From: Cellulomonas uda
Lineage (GTDB): Bacteria; Actinomycetota; Actinomycetes; Actinomycetales; Cellulomonadaceae
Direction of reading: 5' to 3'
NCBI RefSeq assembly: GCF_006538705.1
Contig: NZ_BJLP01000042.1
Span: forward strand, 1 to 34,863
Length of the DNA stretch: 34,863 nucleotides
Below are positions 1 through 7,118 of the stretch, one piece after another; the first letter of the stretch is position 1, and the number at the start of each line of letters is the position of its first letter. The notes beneath the pieces are model-generated. The model was not told the DNA's origin. It saw only the letters and a program-made list of their open reading frames with translations, and did no database searches. The translations under genes were made by a program, and so were the position numbers.

Positions 1-512
1 GGCACGCGCCACGGCTCGTCGCGGCCGTTCTCGCGGCGCAGTGCGGCCATGGGGGAGTCGTCGGCGCGCGTGAGGTACTCGATCCACTCGCTCATCTCCC
101 GCACGGTGCCGGACCCGACGTTCCCGCTCACGTACGGCTCGGCACCGAGCAGCTCGCACAGGTCCATGAACTCGTGCGTGCCGAACGAGTTGTCCTCGAC
201 CACGTCGCCCCAGTGCGAGTTGACCATGCGGGGCCGCTGGTCGCGCGGACCGATCCCGTCACGCCAGTGGTAGTCGTCGGCGAAGCAGCCGCCCGGCCAG
301 CGCAGGTTCGGGATCTGCAGCGCACGCAGCGCGTCCACCACGTCGGAGCGGATGCCCCGCACGTTCGGCACGTCCGAGTCCTCACCGACCCAGAACCCGC
401 CGTAGATGCACCGGCCCAGGTGCTCGGCGAAGTGCCCGTACACGTGACGCGAGATGCGGGGGCCGGGAAGGTCGAGGTCGATGATCGCAGTCAGATGATC
501 AGCGCGTGTCAT
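1..512 (-). CDS. alpha-L-arabinofuranosidase GH51, N-terminal part (runs off window)
   Basis: Reading leftward from ATG 512-510, the frame stays open to base 1, giving about 170 N-terminal residues of a longer protein. Around residues 50-85 it carries the GH51 N-terminal signature: [13 protein letters not shown], then [22 protein letters not shown]51 enzymes release terminal alpha-L-arabinofuranosyl units from arabinoxylan and arabinan oligosaccharides. There is no signal peptide, so the enzyme is probably intracellular and acts on imported oligosaccharides. The catalytic acid and nucleophile glutamates lie further downstream, outside the window, so activity cannot be judged. No clear Shine-Dalgarno precedes the ATG; an ATG 8 bases upstream is out of frame and stops at once. 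It is transcribed away from the toxin-like operon on its right and is probably unrelated to it. Confidence 0.92.
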   Translation of the reverse strand, partial: MTRADHLTAIIDLDLPGPRISRHVYGHFAEHLGRCIYGGFWVGEDSDVPNVRGIRSDVVDALRALQIPNLRWPGGCFADDYHWRDGIGPRDQRPRMVNSHWGDVVEDNSFGTHEFMDLCELLGAEPYVSGNVGSGTVREMSEWIEYLTRADDSPMAALRRENGRDEPWRV

Positions 513-735
513 GCACGCATTTTCGTCGATGCGCGTGCTCCTGACGGCCACGGCACCGAGGAGCGGCCGGGTGCAGCCCGCCGTCGTGCGCACGGGTCAC
601 CGTCGACCCGTGACAGGTGTCATGCCGGGGGGCCGCGTTGTGTCCCACGAGCTTGTGACGTCCCGGCACTGCCCGCCGCGTAGCCCGCTGACCAGCATGG
701 TCGATGTCAGCAGGACCAGCACGGAGGGCAGAGAC

Positions 736-1110
736 ATGGGCACCACGGCGACCTTCCTCTACGACGGCGACTGCGGTCTGTGCGAGCGGGCGACCAGGTG
801 GTTGCTCGAGCGGACGGGCAGCACGGTGCGCGCGCAGGCGTGGCAGGGCGTGGACCTGCACGCGTACGGGCTCACGCCGGAGCAGCTGGAGGCCGCGGCG
901 GTGCTCGTCGAGGAGGACGGGACCAGGCGGGTGGGTCACGAGGCGTTCGGGCACGCGCTCCTGCGTGCGCCGTCGCGTGACGACCGGCTCCTGGGCCGTC
1001 TGGTCCTCGAGCAGCCGAGCGCGTGGGTCGCGTCCCTCGTCTACGCGTGGGTCGCGCGCAACCGCCACCGGCTGAGCGGCTCCGCGTGCTCCCTGCCGGC
1101 CCGCGGCTGA
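736..1110 (+). CDS. DCC-family thiol-disulfide oxidoreductase (DUF393)
   Basis: This 124-residue protein begins with a beta strand followed by YDGDCGLC (residues 9-16), the DxxCxxC motif that names the DCC/DUF393 family. Members have a thioredoxin-like fold and are predicted to exchange thiols and disulfides. No signal peptide is seen, so it is cytosolic or membrane-peripheral. ATG 736 has a GGAGGG ribosome site about 7 bases upstream; longer in-frame versions would have no such site. It is the first gene of a co-directional run: a small secreted peptide follows after 53 bases, then SdpA- and SdpB-like genes. DCC proteins are often found beside, or fused to, HTTM-domain proteins, which supports a shared role in peptide maturation. 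That role is inferred. The peptide itself has no cysteine, so its substrate here is unclear. Confidence 0.88.
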   Translation: MGTTATFLYDGDCGLCERATRWLLERTGSTVRAQAWQGVDLHAYGLTPEQLEAAAVLVEEDGTRRVGHEAFGHALLRAPSRDDRLLGRLVLEQPSAWVASLVYAWVARNRHRLSGSACSLPARG

Positions 1111-1163
1111 CGACTCGCAGGAACCGTCCCGACAGCAGTCACGACAGACAAGGAGCACCAGGT

Positions 1164-1487
1164 ATGTCCATGAAGACCCGTCTCGCCGCGATCGCGTCGA
1201 TCGCCGCGCTGTCCGTCGGCGCAGCCCCGGTCGCCGCGCACGCCGCGACCCCGGCCGCCGGGCCGACGTCGTCGATCAACGCCGTCGCCGCGTTCGACGC
1301 CGCGGCGCGTCAGGACGTCCAGTCGGCCGACGCGTCGCCGGCCGCGGTCCCGGCGGTCGTCGCGACGGCGTTCGTCGCGGGTGCCGCCGCGGGCGCCGGC
1401 AAGGTCGTCGCCGGCTGGGCCGCGAAGAAGGTCATCGGCATCTGGGACACCAACCAGCTCGTGCCGTCCGAGGCCGTCTTCGACTGA
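1164..1487 (+). CDS. small secreted hydrophobic peptide, candidate SdpC-like toxin precursor
   Basis: The product has 107 residues. Residues 1-27 form a classic signal peptide: MSMKTR, a hydrophobic core, then AHA before a probable cleavage at A27/A28. Residues 28-57 are a neutral to acidic linker. Residues 58-92 are a long hydrophobic, Ala/Gly/Val-rich helix with glycine-zipper spacing (GAAAG, then AGKVVAG) and late lysines (KK at 88-89). The tail is WDTNQLVPSEAVFD. There is no cysteine. ATG 1164 has AGGAG at 1151-1155. The gene lies between a DCC oxidoreductase and SdpA/SdpB-like genes, followed by an ABC transporter. This is the layout of the Bacillus sdpABC locus, in which SdpA and SdpB convert secreted SdpC into a membrane-collapsing peptide. 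I infer that this is the toxin precursor; no sequence identity to SdpC is claimed. Confidence 0.7.
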   Translation: MSMKTRLAAIASIAALSVGAAPVAAHAATPAAGPTSSINAVAAFDAAARQDVQSADASPAAVPAVVATAFVAGAAAGAGKVVAGWAAKKVIGIWDTNQLVPSEAVFD

Positions 1488-1493
1488 CGCACC

Positions 1494-1530
1494 GGTGCGG
1501 GTGGGTGGCTGCGCGTCACCCACCCGCACC
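1494..1530 (+). terminator. perfect 14-bp hairpin between peptide gene and maturation genes
   Basis: The arms GGTGCGGGTGGGTG (1494-1507) and CACCCACCCGCACC (1517-1530) pair perfectly around a 9-base loop. The hairpin starts 6 bases after the peptide stop codon. It has no T-run. The next gene starts at 1562 in the same direction. In peptide-toxin operons a leaky terminator at this place keeps structural-gene mRNA in excess over the processing genes. That use is inferred; the hairpin itself is plain in the sequence. Confidence 0.7.
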
Positions 1531-1561
1531 ACCTCACCCGTCCCTCGTCCCGGAGGCTCCC

Positions 1562-2275
1562 ATGTCCACCCACACCCGCCGGCCCCGGACGGTGCTCCTC
1601 GCGCTCGGCCTCGTGGCGGCCGTGCTCGGGACGCACCTCGCGGTGACCGCGTTGTACGTCGCGCCACCCAACCCGCTCAAGTACGCACTGCAGCGCCCCG
1701 TGAACGCGTGGATCCAGCCGTTCTTCGAGCAGAACTGGCAGCTGTTCGCCCCCGACCCCGTCCGGACCGACTCGGGTGTCCTGGTCCGTGCCACGACGCG
1801 CGACGGCGAGGACACCGACTTCCTGACGATCAACGCGCCGTACCTCGAGGCGCGGCACCACAACCCGCTGCCCGACCGCTCCTACTACACCGTGAGCGGC
1901 GTCATGCACGCGTTCCTCATGTCACGCGACGCCGCGGTCGAGGCCGCGTACCCGGCCGACCCACCCGCGGATCTGCCGATCCTCCTGCCCGACGACGAGC
2001 TCGCCGACGTCCCCGCGCACACGCGGGAGGCCTACGAGGACACGCTGCGCAACCTGCACGACGCCGCGGCCGACGCCGCGCGCCGCACCTGGGGGGACGT
2101 GACGCGGATCCAGGTCCGCCTCGTCACGCACGAGTTCCCCCGCTGGTCGCAGCGACACGACGACGGCCTCGGCGAGATCAGCCACGTGACCCTCCCGTGG
2201 CGCGACCTGCCGACCCCGACGACGTCGTCGGCGGCCGCGCACGGCGTCACCGACCCGACAGGAGACCGGCGATGA
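1562..2275 (+). CDS. DUF5819 family protein, SdpA-like
   Basis: This 237-residue protein has one N-terminal membrane segment (about 10-32) followed by a soluble extracytoplasmic domain. The stretch FFEQNWQLFAPDP (54-66) is the hallmark of DUF5819 and resembles the Q-W-x-F-F/A-P core of SdpA proteins. In Bacillus subtilis, SdpA acts with SdpB to mature SdpC. ATG 1562 is preceded by GGAGG at 1552-1556. The stop overlaps the next start (ATGA at 2272-2275), so it is translationally coupled to the HTTM gene. The C-terminal 60 residues are polar and include a predicted strand-rich LVTHEFPRW segment. The SdpA-like role rests on the motif and on the peptide gene directly upstream. The biochemical activity of the family is unknown. 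Confidence 0.82.
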   Translation: MSTHTRRPRTVLLALGLVAAVLGTHLAVTALYVAPPNPLKYALQRPVNAWIQPFFEQNWQLFAPDPVRTDSGVLVRATTRDGEDTDFLTINAPYLEARHHNPLPDRSYYTVSGVMHAFLMSRDAAVEAAYPADPPADLPILLPDDELADVPAHTREAYEDTLRNLHDAAADAARRTWGDVTRIQVRLVTHEFPRWSQRHDDGLGEISHVTLPWRDLPTPTTSSAAAHGVTDPTGDRR

Positions 2276-3375
2276 CCCCCACCAGCACCGCTCCCGCACC
2301 GCTCACGCTCGTCGACGTGCGCACACGGCTGCGCGACCTGGCCGACCGTGCGGTCGCGCTGGTCGCGGACCGGCGGCACGGGCTCGTCGCGTTCTCCCTG
2401 GTCCGGATCGCCTACGGCGTGATCCTCCTCGTCGACCTGCTCGTGAACCTGCCCGTGCGGCACCGCATCTGGGGTCCCGACGCGGCGTACAGCCTCGAGC
2501 GGCTGCGGGCCGACGGGGGTGACGGGTCGATCCTCTCGCTGTACCTGTTCGCCCGGACCGCGTGGCAGACCGACCTGATCTACCTCGCGCTCGCGGTCGC
2601 GGCCGCGCTGTTCGCGCTCGGGTGGCGCACGCGCGTCGTGACGCCCGTGCTGTTCGTCCTGCTGTGGTCGTGGCACGAGCGCAACCCGTTCGTCACGAAC
2701 GGCGGCGACAACATCATGCGGATCCTGCTGCTGTACATGTGCGTCGCGCACGTGTCCGCGTACGTGTCGCTCGACGCGCGTCGAGCTCGCCGCGAGGCCC
2801 GCACCGACCGGTACGACGCGCTCGCGGCGCACCGTGCCACTCGCCGCCAGCTCGCGACGATCCTGCACAACGCGGCGCTCGTCGCGTGCGTCGCGCAGCT
2901 GTGCGTCCTCTACGGCGCGTCGGGGTTGTTCAAGGCCCAGGGCGAGGTGTGGCAGGAGGGCACGGCTGTCTACTACATCCTGCGGGTCGCCGACTACAGC
3001 CCGTGGCCCGAGCTGAGCCAGGCGGTGTACACGGTCCCGCTGCTCGTGACGCTCGCGACGTATGCCGCGGTCGTCGTGCAGATCGCGTTCCCGTTCCTCC
3101 TGCTGCGCCCGGTCGGTCGGCATGTCGCGTTCGTCGCGCTCGTCGGGATGCACGTGAGCATCGGGTTCCTCATGGGCCTGCCGGTGTTCTCGGCCTTCAT
3201 GATCGCGTCCGACCTGCTGGTGTTCACCGACCGCGAGCTGCTGGGGCTGCGGGAGCGGGTCCGCGTGCAGGTCGCGCACCTGCGCCGCAGCGCCGCTCGC
3301 GACCCGGGGACGGCGCGGCCGGAGCCGACGCCGGCGCGCGTGCCGGTGGGCGCGCTGACCACTGAGACGGCGTGA
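2272..3375 (+). CDS. HTTM-domain membrane protein, SdpB-like
   Basis: The 367-residue product has the HTTM (horizontally transferred transmembrane) domain, also found in vitamin K-dependent gamma-carboxylase and in SdpB. Visible landmarks are several hydrophobic spans (about 38-60, 101-118, 122-134, 147-166, 198-216, 254-278, 286-315), the conserved NGGDNIMRILLLYM at 143-156, and SGLFKAQGEVWQEGTAVYYI at 217-236. The N-terminal 35 and C-terminal 45 residues are polar. Translation is coupled to the DUF5819 gene by an ATGA overlap, and AGGAG lies at 2260-2264. In the sdp locus the HTTM protein SdpB is needed to produce the mature toxin, and the same is proposed here. An epoxidase/carboxylase function as in vertebrate GGCX is possible but unsupported. 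Confidence 0.88.
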   Translation: MTPTSTAPAPLTLVDVRTRLRDLADRAVALVADRRHGLVAFSLVRIAYGVILLVDLLVNLPVRHRIWGPDAAYSLERLRADGGDGSILSLYLFARTAWQTDLIYLALAVAAALFALGWRTRVVTPVLFVLLWSWHERNPFVTNGGDNIMRILLLYMCVAHVSAYVSLDARRARREARTDRYDALAAHRATRRQLATILHNAALVACVAQLCVLYGASGLFKAQGEVWQEGTAVYYILRVADYSPWPELSQAVYTVPLLVTLATYAAVVVQIAFPFLLLRPVGRHVAFVALVGMHVSIGFLMGLPVFSAFMIASDLLVFTDRELLGLRERVRVQVAHLRRSAARDPGTARPEPTPARVPVGALTTETA

Positions 3376-3403
3376 GCGCCGGGTCTCGAGAGAGGAGTTG
3401 ACC

Positions 3404-4204
3404 ATGAGCCGGTCCGACGGTGGCATCCGCTGCCACGGCCTGACGAAGACGTACGCGGGCGGAGGGGGTGTGCGCGGGGTGTCGTTCACGGCGGCGCCGG
3501 GCCGCGTGACGGGCCTGCTCGGTCCCAACGGCAGCGGCAAGACCACGTGCCTGAAGGTCGTGCTGGGGCTCGCGGGGCACGACGAGGGGACCGCGACGAT
3601 CGACGGCACCCCGTACTCGCAGCTGACCTCCCCCACCCGGGCGGTCGGCGCATGCCTCGACGTCGCGGGCTTCCCGCCGCAGCACACCGCGACGACGGTG
3701 CTGCGCTCGCTCGCGGTGCGCTCGCGCGTCCCCGCCGAGCGCGTGGAGGAGGTGCTCGGTGAGGTCGAGCTGGCCGACGTCGGACGGCGCCGCATCGGGC
3801 AGTTCTCGCTCGGCATGGTGCAGCGACTGCGCGTCGCGGCGGCGCTCCTCGCGCGGCCGCACCACCTCGTGCTCGACGAGCCGCTCAACGGCCTCGACCC
3901 GATGGGCATCCAGTGGCTGCGTGGGCTGGTGCGGCGCCACGCCGAAGCCGGAGGCTCGGTGCTGCTGTCCACGCACCTGCTCACCGAGGCGCAGCTCACG
4001 GTCGACGACGTCGTGATCCTGCACGGTGGCCAGGTGCTCGCGCAGGCACCCCTGCCGACGCTCGTCGAGAGCGGGCCGATGGGTGCCGCTTCGCTCGAGT
4101 CGGTGTTCTTCGCGCTCGTCGAGCGCGGCGCCGCGCCGCCCGGCCGAGGCGTCGACGGCGCGCCGCGTCCGGGCACACCCATGACGAACGGAGGAGTGCG
4201 ATGA
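3404..4204 (+). CDS. ABC transporter ATP-binding protein
   Basis: This 266-residue nucleotide-binding protein has Walker A GPNGSGKTT (40-48), a Q-loop region around 80-95, a degenerate signature FSLGMVQR (134-141), Walker B LVLDEP (155-160), and an H-loop within LLSTHLL. SLGM in place of LSGG is typical of ABC-2 exporters of the antibiotic/bacteriocin-resistance type. Residues beyond about 210 form a short C-terminal tail (ASLESVFFALVE, then a Pro/Gly-rich end). ATG 3404 has AGGAG at 3392-3396. It follows the HTTM gene by 28 bases and overlaps the permease start by ATGA. In context it probably exports the peptide or protects the producer from it. Substrate is inferred only. Confidence 0.93.
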   Translation: MSRSDGGIRCHGLTKTYAGGGGVRGVSFTAAPGRVTGLLGPNGSGKTTCLKVVLGLAGHDEGTATIDGTPYSQLTSPTRAVGACLDVAGFPPQHTATTVLRSLAVRSRVPAERVEEVLGEVELADVGRRRIGQFSLGMVQRLRVAAALLARPHHLVLDEPLNGLDPMGIQWLRGLVRRHAEAGGSVLLSTHLLTEAQLTVDDVVILHGGQVLAQAPLPTLVESGPMGAASLESVFFALVERGAAPPGRGVDGAPRPGTPMTNGGVR

Positions 4205-4944
4205 AGGTGTCGATCCGGGCCGAGCTCGTGCTGCTGACCCGCTCCCGCGCGGTGCGCTGGTCGGTCGTGACCGCCTGGTTGTTCGCGGCGGTGGTGACGG
4301 GCGGGCTGCTGTCCACGTACGGGTCCGAGCAGCAGGCCGTCGACGTGTCGACTGCCGCGGGTCAGGCGGAGGTGCTGATCGACCCGCTGTCGGGCCTTGT
4401 CGTCCTGGCTCTGGGGGTCGTGCTCGCGGCCGGTGACTTCCGCACGGGAGCGGTGGTGTGGACGTACCTGGCCACCCCTGAGCGGTGGCGGTGGGCGGTC
4501 GCGAAGGTCGTCGTCGCTGCGCTGCTCGGCGCTGTGGTGGGCGTCGTCGCCGAGCTCGTCAAGCTGGGCACGCTCGCGGCGCTGCAGCCGGCGGGTGCCG
4601 GTCCGGTCCAGTGGTCGCAGGGCGTGCTGTGGCAGGCGGTCGCGGGCTCGGTGATCTCGCCGACCGCGCTCGCGGTGGCGGGGGCCGCCCTGGGTCTCGC
4701 GACGCGCAACGTCGCGGGCGCGATCACGGGCGCGCTCGTGTGGATCGTCGTGCTCGAGGGTGTCGTGCGCAGCTTCCTCCCGGAGGCTGTGGTGCCGTTC
4801 CTGCCGCACACGGCGCTCGCCGAGCTGCGCAACCTGACCGGTACCGCGCCGTACGCGCAGTCCGCCACCGTCGTCGGCGTCACGCTCGCGGTGCTGGTCG
4901 CGGGTGCCCTGGTGCTGACCCAGCGGCGGGACCTGACGCGCTGA
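4201..4944 (+). CDS. ABC-2 type transporter permease
   Basis: The 247-residue protein has about six hydrophobic segments (roughly 18-38, 60-78, 98-120, 140-165, 170-188, 222-240) and the short polar loops of ABC-2 permeases. ATG 4201 overlaps the ATPase stop, and GGAGG precedes it, so the two subunits are made together. It is the last gene of the plus-strand operon. Its stop is one base from the end of the convergent response-regulator gene. One ATPase plus one such permease, next to a two-component pair, is the usual plan of bacteriocin immunity/export systems. Whether it exports the toxin or removes it from the membrane cannot be told from sequence. Confidence 0.88.
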   Translation: MKVSIRAELVLLTRSRAVRWSVVTAWLFAAVVTGGLLSTYGSEQQAVDVSTAAGQAEVLIDPLSGLVVLALGVVLAAGDFRTGAVVWTYLATPERWRWAVAKVVVAALLGAVVGVVAELVKLGTLAALQPAGAGPVQWSQGVLWQAVAGSVISPTALAVAGAALGLATRNVAGAITGALVWIVVLEGVVRSFLPEAVVPFLPHTALAELRNLTGTAPYAQSATVVGVTLAVLVAGALVLTQRRDLTR

Positions 4945-4945
4945 G

Positions 4946-5575
4946 TCAGATCCAGCCCTCGGACCAGGCGCGGTCGGCCGCTTCCCGGCGGTCGGCCGCG
5001 CCGATCTTCGCCATCGCGGACGACAGGTAGTTGCGCACCGTGCCGCTCGACAGGTGCAGCGCCTCGCCGATCTCGCGGGCCCGCAGCCCACGCCGCACCT
5101 CGCGCAGCACGTCGAGCTCGCGGCTCGTCAGCGGGCACGCGTCGGCGGAGAGCGCGGCAGCGGCGACCGTGGAGTCGATGTACCGGCCGCCGGCCGCGAC
5201 GTCGTGCACGATCGCCGCGAGCAGGCTCGCGGAGGTCGACTTCGACGCGAACGCGCTCACACCCACCGCGAGCGCACGGCGCAGCACGCCGGGCCGCGCG
5301 TGTCGCGTGACGAGGACGACCTTGGTGGTCGACTGCGCGAGGATCTGCTCGGCGGTGCTGATCCCGTCGAGGTGAGGCATCTCGAGGTCGAGCAGCACCA
5401 CGTCGGGCTGGTGCTCCAGCACCGACGCGACGGCCGCTGGTCCGTCCGCGACCTGGTCGACGACGGTGATCCCTTCCTGCAGCGACAGGAGCTCGCCGAG
5501 CGCGGTGCGCAGCAGGTCCTCGTCGTCGGCGAGCACCACGCGGGTGTGCCGCCCGGCTGCGGGTGTGGCCGTCAT
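4946..5575 (-). CDS. NarL/FixJ-type response regulator (DesR-like)
   Basis: The 209-residue protein has a receiver domain at about 12-125, with acidic residues D17-D18 and phosphoacceptor D63 in LLDLEMP. A LuxR-type helix-turn-helix occupies about 145-205 (LTSRELDVL, then REIGEALHLSSGTVRNYLSSA). It is coupled to the upstream kinase by a 4-base overlap. The pair converges on the ABC transporter genes with a single base between the stops. Regulators of this DesR/LiaR-like class commonly control neighbouring ABC transporters and respond to membrane stress. A direct target is expected upstream of 736 or 3404 but no site is proven. Confidence 0.93.
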   Translation of the reverse strand: MTATPAAGRHTRVVLADDEDLLRTALGELLSLQEGITVVDQVADGPAAVASVLEHQPDVVLLDLEMPHLDGISTAEQILAQSTTKVVLVTRHARPGVLRRALAVGVSAFASKSTSASLLAAIVHDVAAGGRYIDSTVAAAALSADACPLTSRELDVLREVRRGLRAREIGEALHLSSGTVRNYLSSAMAKIGAADRREAADRAWSEGWI

Positions 5576-6843
5576 GTCCCCCTCCTCGCCGTCGCGTCGC
5601 GCGGGAGCCGTCCCGTCAGGACGAAGCCGTGCTCGGTGTCACGCGCCTCGATCGTGCCACCTGCCGCGGCGAACCGGTCGGCGAGCCCCGCGAGCCCTTG
5701 GCCGCGGCGCGTGTCGCGCACGACGGACGACGCGCGCGCAGGCCCCGGGTCGCGCACCGTGACGACGACGTCGGTCCCGACGTGCCCGATCTCGATGGTG
5801 CACTCACGGGCGTCCGAGTGCCGCAGGTGGTTCGTCGTCGCCTCGCGCACCAGGTGACCCATGGCGGAGCCGTGCTCGGGCGGGAGCAGGTCCGGCTCGC
5901 CGTGCACGTGCACGTCGACCCCTGCGGCCCGCAGCACGGCGACGCCGTTGTCGAGCTCGGCCGTGAAGGATGTGCGGCGGTACGCGTAGGCGACGGCGCG
6001 CGTGTCCTCGAGCGCGGTCACCGCGAGCGACCGGATCCGCTGCAGGTGCCGCACGGCAGCCTGCGGGTCCCGGGGCACCAGCTGCTCGGCGAGCTCGGCG
6101 GTCACGACGATGACCTGCAGGTGGTGGCCCTGCACGTCGTGCAGCTCGGCTGCGAAGCGCATGCGTTCGTTCGTGAGCGCGAGATCCGCGGCGCGCACGC
6201 GAGCGACGTGCAGGGCCTGCATGACCTGCCAGACCCACACCTGCCCGAGCTGGAGGGTCGCGGCCGCGACGACGACCGCCGCCCCGTACAGGGCGCGCAC
6301 GGTCACGTCCGCGTGCGGGACGTCGGCGCGGTAGCCGACGAGCGCCGCAGCCGCGGTCCCGACGACGGACGCTCCGGCGACGAGCGCGGCCGGCCGGTGC
6401 GACGCGTCGGGTTCGAGCAGCGACGGGGTGCGGTGCACGAGCACGGCGGCGACGAGCGCGCCGAACGGCATCGCGTAGAGCCAACCGACACGGTGCCCGG
6501 TGCCCGCGACCGCCCACAGCACGAGCGAGGCGACGAGCCCGAGCACCACCGCGAGCGCGCGCAGCAGACGGTGCGGGTGGTCTGGGAGAGGTGTCGCGCG
6601 CAGTCCGGGAGCGCGGCGCAGGAGATCGACCTGGAGGTAGCCCGCGAGCAGGGTCGTCGCGATCGCGAACACCGTCCAGCCGGGCGGCAACGCCACGGTG
6701 ACGAGCTCGCCGAGGGGGAACGAGACGGAGATCAGGCCGACCGCGAGCAGGCTGAGCCAGGTGTACGCGGTCAGCGGGCCGAGGCCGGGCTCGCCTGGGG
6801 TCGCGGCGTCCTGTCCGCTGCGCGTGCTGCCCCCCGCCGGCAT
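5572..6843 (-). CDS. sensor histidine kinase, HisKA_3 (DesK/NarX-like)
   Basis: From ATG 6843 the product has 423 residues. Six or so hydrophobic segments fill residues 25-200, with almost no extracellular domain, which is typical of intramembrane-sensing kinases that detect membrane damage or a partner transporter. A coiled linker leads to the HisKA_3 box ELHDVQGHHLQVI with the phosphoacceptor H235. The ATPase domain follows: N-box HLVREATTNHLRH and G-box GQGLAGLADRFAAAGG near the C terminus. An upstream extension to 6978 is rejected because it adds 45 low-complexity polar residues before a normal start. No strong ribosome site is visible. It is cotranscribed with the response regulator and is probably the sensor for the adjacent toxin/transporter locus. 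Confidence 0.9.
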   Translation of the reverse strand: MPAGGSTRSGQDAATPGEPGLGPLTAYTWLSLLAVGLISVSFPLGELVTVALPPGWTVFAIATTLLAGYLQVDLLRRAPGLRATPLPDHPHRLLRALAVVLGLVASLVLWAVAGTGHRVGWLYAMPFGALVAAVLVHRTPSLLEPDASHRPAALVAGASVVGTAAAALVGYRADVPHADVTVRALYGAAVVVAAATLQLGQVWVWQVMQALHVARVRAADLALTNERMRFAAELHDVQGHHLQVIVVTAELAEQLVPRDPQAAVRHLQRIRSLAVTALEDTRAVAYAYRRTSFTAELDNGVAVLRAAGVDVHVHGEPDLLPPEHGSAMGHLVREATTNHLRHSDARECTIEIGHVGTDVVVTVRDPGPARASSVVRDTRRGQGLAGLADRFAAAGGTIEARDTEHGFVLTGRLPRDATARRGT

Positions 6844-7118
6844 GGCCGCGACTCTACAGTCCGGCCCGCGCGGCGACGCGCCTCGGTCACGGCACCGAGG
6901 ACCGAGCCCGGTCTCCGGGTGTGCGCCGTCCGGGTGAAGTTCGTCCCCGCGCCCACCTGCGGGTATGCAGCAGTTCATGTGGCGGTCAAGACGTGGTGGA
7001 CGGGCGCGGCCTGACCTGCGATGCTGCTCCGTTCACCGCACCCCGGGCCACCCCGCCCGGGCGCGGCGGGCACCACGACCGGGGTGGGCACGGCCCGGCT
7101 GAGACGAAGGAGCACCGC
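6844..7118. other. divergent intergenic region
   Basis: This 275-base gap separates the divergent kinase and SPFH genes, so it must hold both promoters. I see no convincing -35/-10 pair, operator palindrome or small gene. A ribosome site for the SPFH gene (AAGGAG) lies at its right end. Confidence 0.5.

Noticed and set aside
611..622. TGACA-GG-TGTCA short palindrome upstream of the toxin operon as response-regulator site
   Set aside because: Arms are only 5 bases and there is no second copy, so it is too weak to list as a feature.
2032..5091. Very long minus-strand reading frame (1019 codons) opposite the HTTM and ABC genes
   Set aside because: It is Arg/His/Pro-rich with no domain and lies antisense to well-supported genes. 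It is a high-GC shadow frame.
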